A stretch of DNA of 64,000 nucleotides from assembly GCA_964587515.1 (NCBI GenBank), contig CAZPMO010000004.1, positions 1-64,000 on the forward strand, in the 5' to 3' direction. Within the stretch, counting starts at the first letter, position 1. Each line of letters begins with the position of its first letter. The notes under the pieces are model-generated. The model saw only the letters and a program-made list of their open reading frames with translations, made no database searches and was not told where the DNA came from. A program made the position numbers and the translations under genes. Below, in pieces: positions 8,965 through 17,020 of the stretch. Source of the DNA: CAZPMO01 sp964587515 (GTDB lineage: Bacteria; Pseudomonadota; Alphaproteobacteria; MPNO01).

Positions 8965-9831
8965 TCAACACGACATCAGGACGGGGATCGTCATGTTGTC
9001 GAGCAAATGTCGGGTGGCGGGACCGAGAACGGCGCGGCGCACGCGGGAATGGCCGGCGGCGCCCATCACCAGCAGATCGCTGCCGCTATCCTCGGCCCGC
9101 GACAGGATGGTTTCGCCGATATCCCGGTTCGCGGCATAGGTCTGGCGCATGTTGACCGGGATGCCGTGGGCGCCGAGATGCGACGCGATATCGTTCGATT
9201 TCGCGGGCTCGGGAAATGTTTCCACGAGCGGATCGTTCTCGACCCGCAACACCGTGACCCGCTCGGCCCCTTCAAGGATCGGCAGGGCATCATTGACCGC
9301 GCGGGCGGCCTCGCGGCTGGTATTCCACGCCACCATCACGCGGTCGCCGAAGGCGTCGAACGCCCGGCCCGGCGGCACGAAAAGCACCGGCCGGCCGGCA
9401 TCGAGGACGAAATAGAATGACATATCGGTGTCGGTCGCGAAGCCGGGCCAACGCGGCAATTGAGGCGAGGCGATCACGAGATCGGCCGACCGGGTGCGCT
9501 CCAACGCCTCGCTCACCACATCATCGATTTCGCCGATCACGTTGCGCCAAATCGCAACGACGCCGGCATCGGCCGCCATTCGGCGAAACCTATCCTCCGT
9601 CTCTTCGGCGATGGCGTCGAGCCGTTCGCGCGCCGGGGTCGCGCCGTCGTTGGCCGGGCTGGGCAAGGGGGCGAGATAGAAGACCGTCAACCGCGCGCCG
9701 TGGCGCGCCGCCGCATCGAGCGCAAGCGGCGCGGACGACAGCGTCTCGGGACCGGGACCGATCAGGAGAAGCAGGTCCTGATACGCGGCGCGCGATGGAA
9801 TCTCCCGCGTTCTGATTGGCTTGACCGGCAT
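8965..9831 (-). CDS. Universal stress protein, two UspA domains
   Basis: A tandem-domain UspA-type protein of about 288 residues. The first domain spans about residues 15-145 and the second about 150-288; the second ends with the classic GAAGHSRVRRAVLGPATRHLLDNMTIPVLM, containing the G-x2-G-x9-G-S/T-like ATP-binding loop. I chose the ATG at 9831 (MPVKPIRT) because a gagagg ribosome site lies about 8 bases upstream; an ATG at 9837 and one at 9867 are alternatives. It lies just downstream of the Crp/Fnr regulator in the same direction, consistent with a stress or redox operon. Confidence 0.88.
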   Translation of the reverse strand: MPVKPIRTREIPSRAAYQDLLLLIGPGPETLSSAPLALDAAARHGARLTVFYLAPLPSPANDGATPARERLDAIAEETEDRFRRMAADAGVVAIWRNVIGEIDDVVSEALERTRSADLVIASPQLPRWPGFATDTDMSFYFVLDAGRPVLFVPPGRAFDAFGDRVMVAWNTSREAARAVNDALPILEGAERVTVLRVENDPLVETFPEPAKSNDIASHLGAHGIPVNMRQTYAANRDIGETILSRAEDSGSDLLVMGAAGHSRVRRAVLGPATRHLLDNMTIPVLMSC

Positions 9832-9868
9832 CGGCATCACCTCTCGGCGGGACGAATCGAGCCCCATA

Positions 9869-10642
9869 TCAACCCCTGGCGCGATGCCGGGGCGGCGGGA
9901 ATTCCTCGATCTCGATCACGCTGCCGACGATCTCGGCGAGCGCCTCGGGATCGATTACGGTCAATGAGCCGCCGCACAACCGCAACACGTTTTCTTCGCG
10001 CAGCGCCCGCAACGTACGGCAGACGTGAACCGCGGTGAGGCCGAGCGCGTCGCCGATATGCTCCTGGGTCAGCGGGAACGGGATCGGCGCCCCCGCGGTC
10101 TGCGGATGCCGCGCGCAAATGCGCGTGAACTGGCGCAACAGAAGGTGCGCAACCGCCTCGCGGGCCGTCCGCCTGCCGACATCGGTGAGGCTTTCATAGG
10201 CGGTGTTCAACGCACCCGCGGCGGCCGAAACCACCCGGATCGCGAATTGGGGTTCGCGGGCGAACATCTCGCCCAGCCGATCGCGTGGAATGACCGCGAC
10301 GGTAACGGCGGTCAGCGCCTCGGCCGTGTGCGGCATCTCACCGCGACTGTCGGATTGGAACCCGAGCAATGCGCCAGGCAATGCGAAATCGAGGATCTGA
10401 CGCCTTCCGTCTTCAAGAATCTGGTGTTGGAAGACCCAGCCATCGGTCACGATATAAAGATCGTCGCAGGGCTCGCCCTCGGCGTATATTTCCTGGCCGG
10501 CGAGAACATTGCGATGGCCTGTCGCGAACCGCTCGGCGATGGCAAGACCGGGATCGTCATGCGCGAAATCGTCGTTGCTGGCGCGAAAGGTGAAACCGTT
10601 GCCATTTTGATGATTTGTCGCGTGGCGTGTGGCTGACAGCAT
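9869..10642 (-). CDS. Crp/Fnr family transcriptional regulator
   Basis: About 257 residues: an N-terminal cyclic-nucleotide-binding-like sensor fold (about 30-150, with VLAGQEIYAEGEPCDDLYIV) and a C-terminal winged helix (about 165-245, with PLTQEHIGDALGLTAVHVCRTLRAL as helix-turn-helix). It lacks the cysteine cluster of oxygen-sensing FNR, so it is closer to FixK-like or other Fnr-family regulators. The start at 10642 is supported by gaggg upstream and by family length; the frame is open further upstream. It is divergent from the response regulator at 10807 and precedes the UspA-type gene by about 40 bases, so it may control both. Confidence 0.88.
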   Translation of the reverse strand: MLSATRHATNHQNGNGFTFRASNDDFAHDDPGLAIAERFATGHRNVLAGQEIYAEGEPCDDLYIVTDGWVFQHQILEDGRRQILDFALPGALLGFQSDSRGEMPHTAEALTAVTVAVIPRDRLGEMFAREPQFAIRVVSAAAGALNTAYESLTDVGRRTAREAVAHLLLRQFTRICARHPQTAGAPIPFPLTQEHIGDALGLTAVHVCRTLRALREENVLRLCGGSLTVIDPEALAEIVGSVIEIEEFPPPRHRARG

Positions 10643-10806
10643 GTTTTTTCCCTCACTTTCGTCTGGCGTGGCCGTCCACGCCTTTCTCCATAGTGGAAAA
10701 GCATATCGACGGTTTGTATGATCCTGATGTGCGCCAAAGGGGTGTTTTGTAAGGATTTGTATGGACGAAAATCGCGGAATACTCCCGATTTTCAGTAAGG
10801 AGACCG
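10643..10806. promoter_or_regulatory. Divergent promoter region, crp/fnr against response regulator
   Basis: A 164-base spacer between two divergent regulator genes. It contains two copies of tttgtatg (near 10713 and 10757) and AT-rich patches, but I found no TTGAT-N4-ATCAA Fnr/FixK box. A ribosome site (aaggag) precedes the response regulator GTG. Confidence 0.45.
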
Positions 10807-11514
10807 GTGGCTGAACATCTGATTGTCGTCGATGACGACGCCCGGCTTCGTGGCCGGCTCGCAAAATATCTGCAACGCGAGGGCTATCGGGTCAGCGAGG
10901 CCGATGGCGGCGTCGAACTGCGCCGGATCATGGCGGAAGGCCCGGCGGATCTCGTGATCCTCGATCTTATGATGCCGGGCGAGGACGGGCTTAGCCTGAC
11001 CCGTTTCCTGCGCGAAACCTCGAACGCCGGAATCATCATCGCCACCGGCAAGGGCGAAACGGTGGACCGCATCGTCGGGCTCGAGCTTGGCGCCGACGAT
11101 TATATCGCCAAGCCGTTCGAACTGCGCGAATTGCTGGCGCGGGTGAAAAGCGTGTTGCGCCGGCTGAACGCGCCCGAGGCGACGGCGGAGTCATCTTCGG
11201 CCGAGGTGCGATTCGCCGGCTGGCGGCTCGATCTCGAGCGCCGTGAACTTACCGGGCCCGACGGCGCGGCGGTGCATCTCACCACCGCGGAGTTCAACCT
11301 GCTCGCGGCCTTTATCGAAAGCCCCAACCGGCCGCTCGACCGCGACCGGTTGCTCGACGCCGCCGGCGGCCGCGGCTGGCAGCCCTATGACCGCTCCATC
11401 GATCTGCATATCAGCCATCTGCGGCGAAAGCTCGGTGACGACCCGAAATCGCCGACCCTTATCAAGACCGTACGCGGCGCCGGCTACATGCTGGCCACGT
11501 CGGTGGAACACTAA
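10807..11514 (+). CDS. OmpR/PhoB-type DNA-binding response regulator
   Basis: A 235-residue two-domain regulator. The receiver domain (about 1-118) has the acidic pair DDD near residue 9, the phosphorylatable aspartate in LVILDLMMPG (about residue 53), the conserved threonine (ATGKG) and lysine (AKPFE). The winged-helix output domain (about 135-230) ends with the DIHISHLRRKLGDD and IKTVRGAGYML motifs of the OmpR family. The start is GTG with aaggag upstream. No histidine kinase gene is adjacent, so the partner is elsewhere. Its stop codon overlaps that of the convergent monooxygenase gene. Confidence 0.94.
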   Translation: MAEHLIVVDDDARLRGRLAKYLQREGYRVSEADGGVELRRIMAEGPADLVILDLMMPGEDGLSLTRFLRETSNAGIIIATGKGETVDRIVGLELGADDYIAKPFELRELLARVKSVLRRLNAPEATAESSSAEVRFAGWRLDLERRELTGPDGAAVHLTTAEFNLLAAFIESPNRPLDRDRLLDAAGGRGWQPYDRSIDLHISHLRRKLGDDPKSPTLIKTVRGAGYMLATSVEH

Positions 11515-12707
11515 ATCTCGGCGGTCGTCGCGTCGTAGACGAACAGCCAGTCGTAGCGTTCACGCACCCGATCGGGCTGCCATTCCGCCTCGACATAACC
11601 CGTCGCCTTGTCCGGGTCGGCGAGCGTCTTGTTGTGAAAGCGCGCCGTGTTGGCGTTCGAGTCGTTGACGATTTTGGTCGTACGGTCATGGCGCGCCGCC
11701 TGATAGCGTTCCAGCGCCGTCTCGATCCGGTCATAGGCTTCCAGGCAGCGGGCCAGCACCAGGCCGTCCTCGATCGCCATCACCGCGCCCTGGGCCAGGA
11801 ACGGCAGGGTCGAATGGCAGGCGTCGCCCAGCAGGCTGACCCGGCCGACGCTCCAGCGCTCCAGCGGCGCGCGGTGCAGCAGCGCCCATTTGAACGGCGT
11901 CGCGATATTATCGATCATGGTGTGGACATCGTCGTGCCAATGTTCGAAATCGGCGTGGCATTCTTCGTGGGTGCCGCTGGCGCTCCACGATTCGATGACC
12001 CAGTCTTCGCGCTCCCGGATGCCGACGAAATTCAGCAGCTCGCCCCGGCGCAGATAATAATGGATGACATGCGCGCCGGGCCCCACCCAGTTGGTGCCGA
12101 CATTGCGGATCAGCCCAGGCGGTAGCCGCTCCGCCGGGATCACGCCGCGCCACGCCATCAACCCGGTGGAATCCGGCCGGTCGTCGCCGAACAGGCCTTG
12201 GCGGATCGCCGAATGCACGCCGTCGGCGCCGATCAGCGCATCGCCCCGCGCGGTGGTTCCGTTTTCCATTTTCAGGGTAACGCCGCTTTCGTCCTGATCG
12301 AAGCCGGCGCATTTGGCGTCGGTGTGGATCGCGTCCGGCTTGATGGCGCGCACCGCCTCGGCCAGCACGGTCTGCATGTCGGCGCGGTGAAACATCAGAT
12401 AGGGATAGCCGTAACGCTCCACCGATTCCGCGCCGAGATCGAACAGTTTGGTGGCCGCGCCGGTATTCCAGATACGGATTTCCTTGCCGTCGGGCTCGCA
12501 GCACACCCGGTCGATGCCCTCGCCGAGGCCCAGCGTATAGAGCACGCGGGTGCCGTTGGCGCTGATCTGGAAACCGGCGCCGACCTCGGCCAGTTCCGGG
12601 GCCTGCTCGTAGATATCGACCTCGAAGCCGCGCTTCATCAGCGCCAGCGCCGCGGTCAGGCCGCCGACCCCGGCGCCGGCGATCAAAATGTGCGGTTTGC
12701 CGTTCAT
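11511..12707 (-). CDS. FAD-dependent aromatic monooxygenase
   Basis: A flavoprotein hydroxylase of about 398 residues, of the salicylate/3-hydroxybenzoate hydroxylase type, using FAD and NAD(P)H to hydroxylate an aromatic ring. It shows the GxGxxG dinucleotide motif (IAGAGVGGLTAALAL, about 8-22), the ALIGADGVHSAIRQ (DG) motif near residue 160 and the VSLLGDACHSTLPFLAQG (GD) motif near 285. I chose ATG 12707 (MNGKPHILIAG) because it lies right before the Rossmann strand and follows gcggagagc; an upstream in-frame start at 12794 would add 29 unlikely residues. It is divergent from a hydrolase-led operon, which points to a shared aromatic pathway. Confidence 0.9.
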   Translation of the reverse strand: MNGKPHILIAGAGVGGLTAALALMKRGFEVDIYEQAPELAEVGAGFQISANGTRVLYTLGLGEGIDRVCCEPDGKEIRIWNTGAATKLFDLGAESVERYGYPYLMFHRADMQTVLAEAVRAIKPDAIHTDAKCAGFDQDESGVTLKMENGTTARGDALIGADGVHSAIRQGLFGDDRPDSTGLMAWRGVIPAERLPPGLIRNVGTNWVGPGAHVIHYYLRRGELLNFVGIREREDWVIESWSASGTHEECHADFEHWHDDVHTMIDNIATPFKWALLHRAPLERWSVGRVSLLGDACHSTLPFLAQGAVMAIEDGLVLARCLEAYDRIETALERYQAARHDRTTKIVNDSNANTARFHNKTLADPDKATGYVEAEWQPDRVRERYDWLFVYDATTAEI

Positions 12708-12867
12708 GCTCTCTCCGCGTTTCGCGTGTTGGTTTGTCGGAGTATAGACCGAATGCCGCGCCGCGACGATCCGTCCCGACCATTGGCCGGACAATTGGTT
12801 TGACGGACACCGGAAGGTCCGTAAGATATCTAATCAAATCGACCAAAAAATGGAGGCAAGACCCAAC

Positions 12868-13653
12868 ATGGCGACCTGTACGGAATCCAAGATCGACATT
12901 CGCGGCTGCAAGGTAAACACGCGGCGCGGCGGCTCGGGCGAGACGCTTTTGTTTCTGCACGGCGCAGGCGGGCTTGCCGGCTGGATGCCGTTCCTCGACA
13001 CCCTGTCGGACAGCTTCGACGTCATCGCGCCCGACCACCCCACGTTCGGCCTTTCCGACGAGCCCGCATGGCTCGACGACATGAACGATATGGCGTTGTT
13101 TTATCTTGATTATATCGAGGCGCTGGGACTGTCGAACGTTCATTTGGTGGGCCAGTCGCTGGGCGGCTGGATCGCGCTGGAGATGGCGGTGCGGTCGTGT
13201 GAAAACATCCAGAGCCTGACTCTGGTGGCGGCGGCCGGTATCCGGATAAAAGGGTTGCCGGCGGCCGATATCTTCATGATGGACCAGGAAGAGCTGACCC
13301 GATCGCTGCTGGTGAACCCGTCGATCATCGAGACCATGCTGGCGATGGAGCTGACCTCCGAGCAAGAAGACATTCAGATCAAGAACAAGGTGTCGACCGC
13401 GCGGCTCGGCTGGCAGCCGCGCCTGTTCAACCCGAGCCTTCGCAAGTGGATGCACCGCATCAAGGCGCCGACGCATGTGATCTGGGGCGATCAAGACAAG
13501 ATCATCCCGCCGGCCTATGCCGATGAGTTCAAGAGCCTGATCTCCGGCGCCTCGGTGACGATGATCCCAGAGTGCGGGCATCTTCCCCAAGTCGAGCAGA
13601 CCGGGCCGTTCGTCTCCGCGGTTTCCGGGTTCATTACGGAGAACGCCGCTTGA
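12868..13653 (+). CDS. Alpha/beta-fold hydrolase
   Basis: A 261-residue hydrolase. It has the oxyanion HGAGG segment (about residue 33), the nucleophile elbow GQSLGG with the catalytic serine (near 98), GDQDKI with the acid (near 211) and ECGHLP with the histidine (near 240), so the triad is complete. The pattern is close to the C-C bond hydrolases of aromatic meta-cleavage pathways, though esterase activity is equally possible. The start at 12868 fits the ggagg site 10 bases upstream better than an ATG six codons earlier. The next gene starts by overlapping its stop codon, so hydrolase, monooxygenase and SDR form one operon. Confidence 0.9.
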   Translation: MATCTESKIDIRGCKVNTRRGGSGETLLFLHGAGGLAGWMPFLDTLSDSFDVIAPDHPTFGLSDEPAWLDDMNDMALFYLDYIEALGLSNVHLVGQSLGGWIALEMAVRSCENIQSLTLVAAAGIRIKGLPAADIFMMDQEELTRSLLVNPSIIETMLAMELTSEQEDIQIKNKVSTARLGWQPRLFNPSLRKWMHRIKAPTHVIWGDQDKIIPPAYADEFKSLISGASVTMIPECGHLPQVEQTGPFVSAVSGFITENAA

Positions 13654-14831
13654 AGGTCACCATGTTCCACCTGATGCCGTACGCGTGCATGGATATGCAG
13701 GTGCGCGACCGGCATCAGTCGGCATGGGTGACGTTTCCAAATTCGGAATTCGATCCGCGCGAAGGGCACGCGCTCTATAACCGTTTCCTAGACGAGCTGG
13801 AGCTCGCCGCCGAGCTCGGGTTCGACGGCATCAGCGTCAACGAACACCACCAGAACGCCTACGGGCTGATGCCCTCGCCGGTGGTGACCGCATCGGCGCT
13901 TGCCCGGCGCACCGAGAGCTGCAAGATCGCCATCCTCGGCAACGCGTTCGCGCTGCGCGATCACCCGCTGACGCTGGCCGAAGAACACGCGATGCTCGAC
14001 TGCATCACCGGCGGGCGCATCATTACCGGTTTCGTGCGCGGCATCGGGGCGGAATATTTCTCCATGGGCGTCAACCCGACTTTGTCGCACGAACGTCATA
14101 CCGAAGCGCACGATCTGATCGTGCGGGCCTGGACCGAGGAAGGTCCGTTCGCGTTCGAAGGCAAGCATTTTCATTTCGAATACGTCAATGTCTGGCCGCG
14201 CCCCTATCAGAAACCGCACCCGCCGATCTGGTGCCCGTCGCTGGGTTCGACCGAAACCATCGAATGGGCGGCCCATCCGGACCGCAAATATGTCTATCTC
14301 CAGAACTACAGCCCGTTCGAAGCGGTGGCGCGGTTCCTCGACATGTATCGCGAAATCGCCGACCGCAAATACGGCTATGCGGCGGCGTCCGAGCAGATCG
14401 GCTGGACCGCGCCGGTCTATATCGCGGAAACCGACGAGCAGGCGGTCGCCGAGGCCAAGCCGCACATGGAGGCGCTGTTCAACAAGTTCCTCTATCTGCC
14501 CTTCGACATGCTGTTCCCGCCGGGTTATCTGACGGCGGACTCCTACAAACGTGTCGCCGCCCACAAGCGCACCATTCAGGGCGGCCAAAATATCGAGAAC
14601 ATGATCGAACAGGGCATCATCATCGTGGGCAGCCCGGAGACCGTGCGCCGGCGCATCATCGAGAGTCACCACCGCATCGGGTTCCACAATTTCGTCTGTC
14701 TGCTCCAGTTCGGCACGCTGCCGCCCGACCTTACCGAAAAGAACATCCGCCTGTTCGCCGACGAAATCCTTCCCGCCATCCAGCCGCTGAGCGACAAGGA
14801 ATATCGCGGTTTCGAACCGGCCGCCGCCTGA
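13650..14831 (+). CDS. LLM class flavin-dependent monooxygenase
   Basis: A luciferase-like monooxygenase of about 393 residues, close in pattern to limonene- or alkanal-type flavin monooxygenases: LELAAELGFDGISVNEHHQNAYGLMPSP has the family signature EHHxxxYGLMPSP, and GGRIITGFVRGIGAEYFSMG follows. I chose the TTG at 13650, which overlaps the hydrolase stop, because ggag lies 8 bases upstream; the ATG at 13662 has no well-placed ribosome site. It needs an FMN reductase partner, which is not visible nearby. Its place between a hydrolase and an SDR suggests an oxidative catabolic pathway. Confidence 0.88.
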   Translation: MKVTMFHLMPYACMDMQVRDRHQSAWVTFPNSEFDPREGHALYNRFLDELELAAELGFDGISVNEHHQNAYGLMPSPVVTASALARRTESCKIAILGNAFALRDHPLTLAEEHAMLDCITGGRIITGFVRGIGAEYFSMGVNPTLSHERHTEAHDLIVRAWTEEGPFAFEGKHFHFEYVNVWPRPYQKPHPPIWCPSLGSTETIEWAAHPDRKYVYLQNYSPFEAVARFLDMYREIADRKYGYAAASEQIGWTAPVYIAETDEQAVAEAKPHMEALFNKFLYLPFDMLFPPGYLTADSYKRVAAHKRTIQGGQNIENMIEQGIIIVGSPETVRRRIIESHHRIGFHNFVCLLQFGTLPPDLTEKNIRLFADEILPAIQPLSDKEYRGFEPAAA

Positions 14832-14844
14832 AGGAAAAGGCCGA

Positions 14845-15612
14845 ATGCTCGACAAGCTGAAATTCAACGGACAAGCGGTGATCGTGACCGGCGCCGGGAC
14901 CGGCATCGGCCAGGCCTGCTGCGTGGTGCTGGCCGAGCTTGGCGCGAAGGTGATCCTGGTCGGACGCACCATGGAGACGCTGCGGGAAACCGAGGCGCTG
15001 ATCGCGGATTCCGCGGTCGGGTGTTCATCGCACGTTGTCGATGTTTCCGAGGAAGATCAGGTGGCGGCGCTGCGGGACGCGGTCGCCGCCGAACACGACC
15101 ACGTAAAGGCGGTGATCAACAACGCCGGCACCAATTTCGTCTCTCCGATCACCGAGCTCGCCACCGAGGACTGGAACCGCATCATCGCGGTCGATCTCAC
15201 CAGCGTCTTTCACATGTGCAAGTCCTTCATCCCGATGCTGGCGGCGGCGCCGGGCGGCGGCGCGATCGTCAACGTGGCGTCGACCTTCGGCGTCATCGGG
15301 CACGCGGAAATGCCCGTTTATTGCGCGGCCAAGGGCGGCATGATCTCGCTGACCCGCCAACTCGCCGTCGATTACGGCAAGCAGGGAATCCGGGTCAATT
15401 CGCTGTGCCCCGGCGCGACCATGTCGGCCCGGGTCAAGGGCTATATGGACAAGGGGCTGGTCGATACCGAAGCGACGCTGAACATGGCCCTGCTGGGCCG
15501 CTTCGCCGAGTGCGACGAGATCGCCAACGCCGCCGCTTTCCTGGCGTCCGACGCGGCGTCCTATGTGCACGGCACGGCGCTGGTCGTCGACGGCGGCCAG
15601 ACCATCCATTAG
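14845..15612 (+). CDS. SDR family NAD(P)-dependent oxidoreductase
   Basis: A 255-residue classical short-chain dehydrogenase/reductase. It shows the cofactor motif TGAGTGIG (about 15-22), NNAG (about 92-95), the catalytic serine in NVASTFG, the YCAAK pair (Tyr/Lys, about 155-159) and the C-terminal VVDGGQTIH. All catalytic residues are present. It is the last gene of the hydrolase/LLM/SDR operon, 13 bases after the monooxygenase, with a ribosome site (aaggaaaagg). A terminator follows at 15629-15659. The substrate is unknown. Confidence 0.93.
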   Translation: MLDKLKFNGQAVIVTGAGTGIGQACCVVLAELGAKVILVGRTMETLRETEALIADSAVGCSSHVVDVSEEDQVAALRDAVAAEHDHVKAVINNAGTNFVSPITELATEDWNRIIAVDLTSVFHMCKSFIPMLAAAPGGGAIVNVASTFGVIGHAEMPVYCAAKGGMISLTRQLAVDYGKQGIRVNSLCPGATMSARVKGYMDKGLVDTEATLNMALLGRFAECDEIANAAAFLASDAASYVHGTALVVDGGQTIH

Positions 15613-15624
15613 CGCATGATCCGA

Positions 15625-15905
15625 AAGAAAACGGCGGCCCCGGTTGCTGGCCGCCGTTTCTGACCTGTCGCCTGGAATGGGTTCAGCCGAACTGTCGTCC
15701 TCCATAGCGTGTGTGCCGCCGGAGGTAATCCATGGCTCGCTTAATGGCGAACCTGGGTGCAGCCGGCTCCATGCACCGGGCCTTCTTACGGGCCCGAATA
15801 CACAGAACCGGTTGCTTCCCATCCTTGGCGTCGCGCGCCCGTATGGGCGGCGCCACCAAAACCCGGCCTGTTTGGACCGGACGGCGACTTTATTAGCCGC
15901 CATTG
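15625..15905 (-). ncRNA. Candidate structured non-coding RNA
   Basis: This gene-free stretch is dense with short inverted repeats: ggctcgc/gcgaacc (15734-15753), gtgca/tgcac (15757-15776), cgggcc/ggcccg (15777-15796), gcgcgccc/gggc-gcgc (15833-15853), ccggcc/ggaccgg (15863-15880) and ggcg/cgcc (15883-15901). A sigma-54-like promoter lies at its minus-strand start and a strong terminator with a T-rich tail at its end, giving a transcript of about 280 bases. No known RNA family (RNase P, SRP, tmRNA, 6S) was recognised. The reading frames here look non-coding. The strand is not certain, since hairpins are symmetric; a plus-strand leader for the downstream hydratase gene is the alternative. Confidence 0.4.
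15629..15659. terminator. Bidirectional terminator hairpin
   Basis: A perfect 11-bp inverted repeat (aaacggcggcc / ggccgccgttt) with a 9-base loop. It ends the SDR operon on the plus strand. On the minus strand it is followed by ttttcttt, so it could equally end a minus-strand transcript coming from about 15905. Confidence 0.85.
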
Positions 15906-15914
15906 ACTTAGCGC

Positions 15915-15931
15915 ATGCAAGAAACATGCCA
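15915..15931 (-). promoter_or_regulatory. Sigma-54-like promoter, minus strand
   Basis: The minus-strand sequence TGGCATGTTTCTTGCAT has GG at -24 and GC at -12 with the required 10-base spacing, close to the sigma-54 consensus TGGCAC-N5-TTGCA. The same bases also form an inverted repeat (gcatg...catgc), so an operator is the alternative. Transcription would start near 15905. Confidence 0.4.
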
Positions 15932-16177
15932 GTTTCCACAAATGTCTATATTTCAACTGGTTACGGCGATTCACGTTAACTGAAATTCGAAAGGTGTAAA
16001 ATTAACCGACAATTTCGGCGACCCGGACGCAATTATTGTAAAGAAATCCGACATCGAATCGCCTTTGATCCCTGAACCGGGAACGATCCAAACTTAAGTC
16101 GGCGAACCGCACGGCCGATTGACAGCGCCGGACGCGCGCGCGAGCATCGTTGATCACCATCGGGACAAGGAAAAGAA
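15932..16177. other. Gene-free region before the hydratase/lyase gene
   Basis: About 245 bases with no convincing gene. It holds an imperfect dyad (atttca ... tgaaat, about 15952-15990) and an AT-rich patch, and it ends with a ribosome-site-like aaggaaaagaa directly before the run of N. It probably contains the promoter of the hydratase/lyase gene. Confidence 0.5.
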
Positions 16178-16187
16178 NNNNNNNNNN
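16178..16187. other. Assembly gap (10 N)
   Basis: Ten undetermined bases replace the start codon region of the downstream hydratase/lyase gene. Exactly ten N suggests a placeholder of unknown true length. Confidence 0.95.
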
Positions 16188-17016
16188 CGCTTACGAGACC
16201 ATTCGCATCGAGAAAGACGACGGCATCGCGTGGCTGTATATGAACCGGCCTGAAAAGCGCAACGCCATGAACCCCCAAATGCATTACGAGATGGACCGCG
16301 CGCTGCCCGAGCTTGAGGCCGATACGGAGGTCAAGCTGGTGGTGCTGACCGGCGCCGGCGAGACGTTCTGCGCGGGGCAGGATCTCAGGGAATATTTCAG
16401 AGGTCTCGACGGCAACCCGGCCGAGCGGCGGCGCGTTGGCGAGGCCAGCGAACGCTGGCGCAACCGACGGCTGAGCACCTTCAATAAGCCGACCATCGCA
16501 ATGGTGAACGGCTATTGCGTCGGCGGCGGCTTCACCCAGATGCTGTGCTGCGACTTCGCGATCGCGGCCGACGAGGCGATATTCTGCCTGTCGGAAGTCA
16601 ATTGGGGCATCCTACCGGGCGGGCTGGTCTCGAAGAAAATCGCCGACGCGATCCTGCCGCGTCACGCGATGTATTACGCGTGCACCGGGCGGACGCTGGA
16701 CGGCGTCCGCGCCGCCGAGATCGGTTTGGTGACCGCGTCGTTTCCGCTGGCCGATTTGCGGTCTGAAACCGTGGCGCTGGCCCGCGAGCTGATGGAAAAG
16801 AATCCGGAAGTGCTGCGCGCCACAAAGCACGCGATCCGCGCGGTGCGCACCATGGGCGACGACCAAGCCTTCGATTACCTGGCCGCCAAGAGCGCGGAGA
16901 TCAAACAGAGAGACCGCGAGAACGCCTATCAGAACGGTCTCAAGCAGTTCCTCGACGATAAATCCTACAAACCGACCTTCGGCGCCTATGACCGGGAAAA
17001 GGCGGCCTCGGAATAG
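16188..17016 (+). CDS. p-Hydroxycinnamoyl-CoA hydratase/lyase-like enzyme
   Basis: A crotonase-fold enzyme of about 277 visible residues, missing only the first few codons to the gap. It matches the hydroxycinnamoyl-CoA (feruloyl-CoA) hydratase/lyase subgroup: AGQDLREYFRGLD, the WRNRRLSTFNKPTIAMVNG segment, CVGGGF oxyanion region, the SEVNWGILPGGLVSK motif with the catalytic glutamate, and KQFLDDKSYKPT near the C-terminus. Such enzymes hydrate feruloyl- or coumaroyl-CoA and split off acetyl-CoA to give vanillin or 4-hydroxybenzaldehyde. No feruloyl-CoA synthetase is adjacent. A generic enoyl-CoA hydratase is the less likely alternative. The ribosome site aaggaaaagaa precedes the gap. Confidence 0.82.
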
Positions 17017-17020
17017 GGCC

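Noticed and set aside
9869..10642. Oxygen-sensing FNR
   Set aside because: The N-terminal cysteine cluster needed to hold the [4Fe-4S] centre is absent.
11908..13590. A 560-residue open frame on the minus strand
   Set aside because: It crosses the true monooxygenase gene in another frame and runs antisense to the hydrolase; both of those have complete catalytic motifs.
15025..15939. A minus-strand open frame through the SDR gene into the hairpin-rich region
   Set aside because: Its 3' two thirds are antisense to the SDR gene and its start region is Arg/Pro/Gly-rich without motifs. The hairpins there fit an RNA better than a protein.
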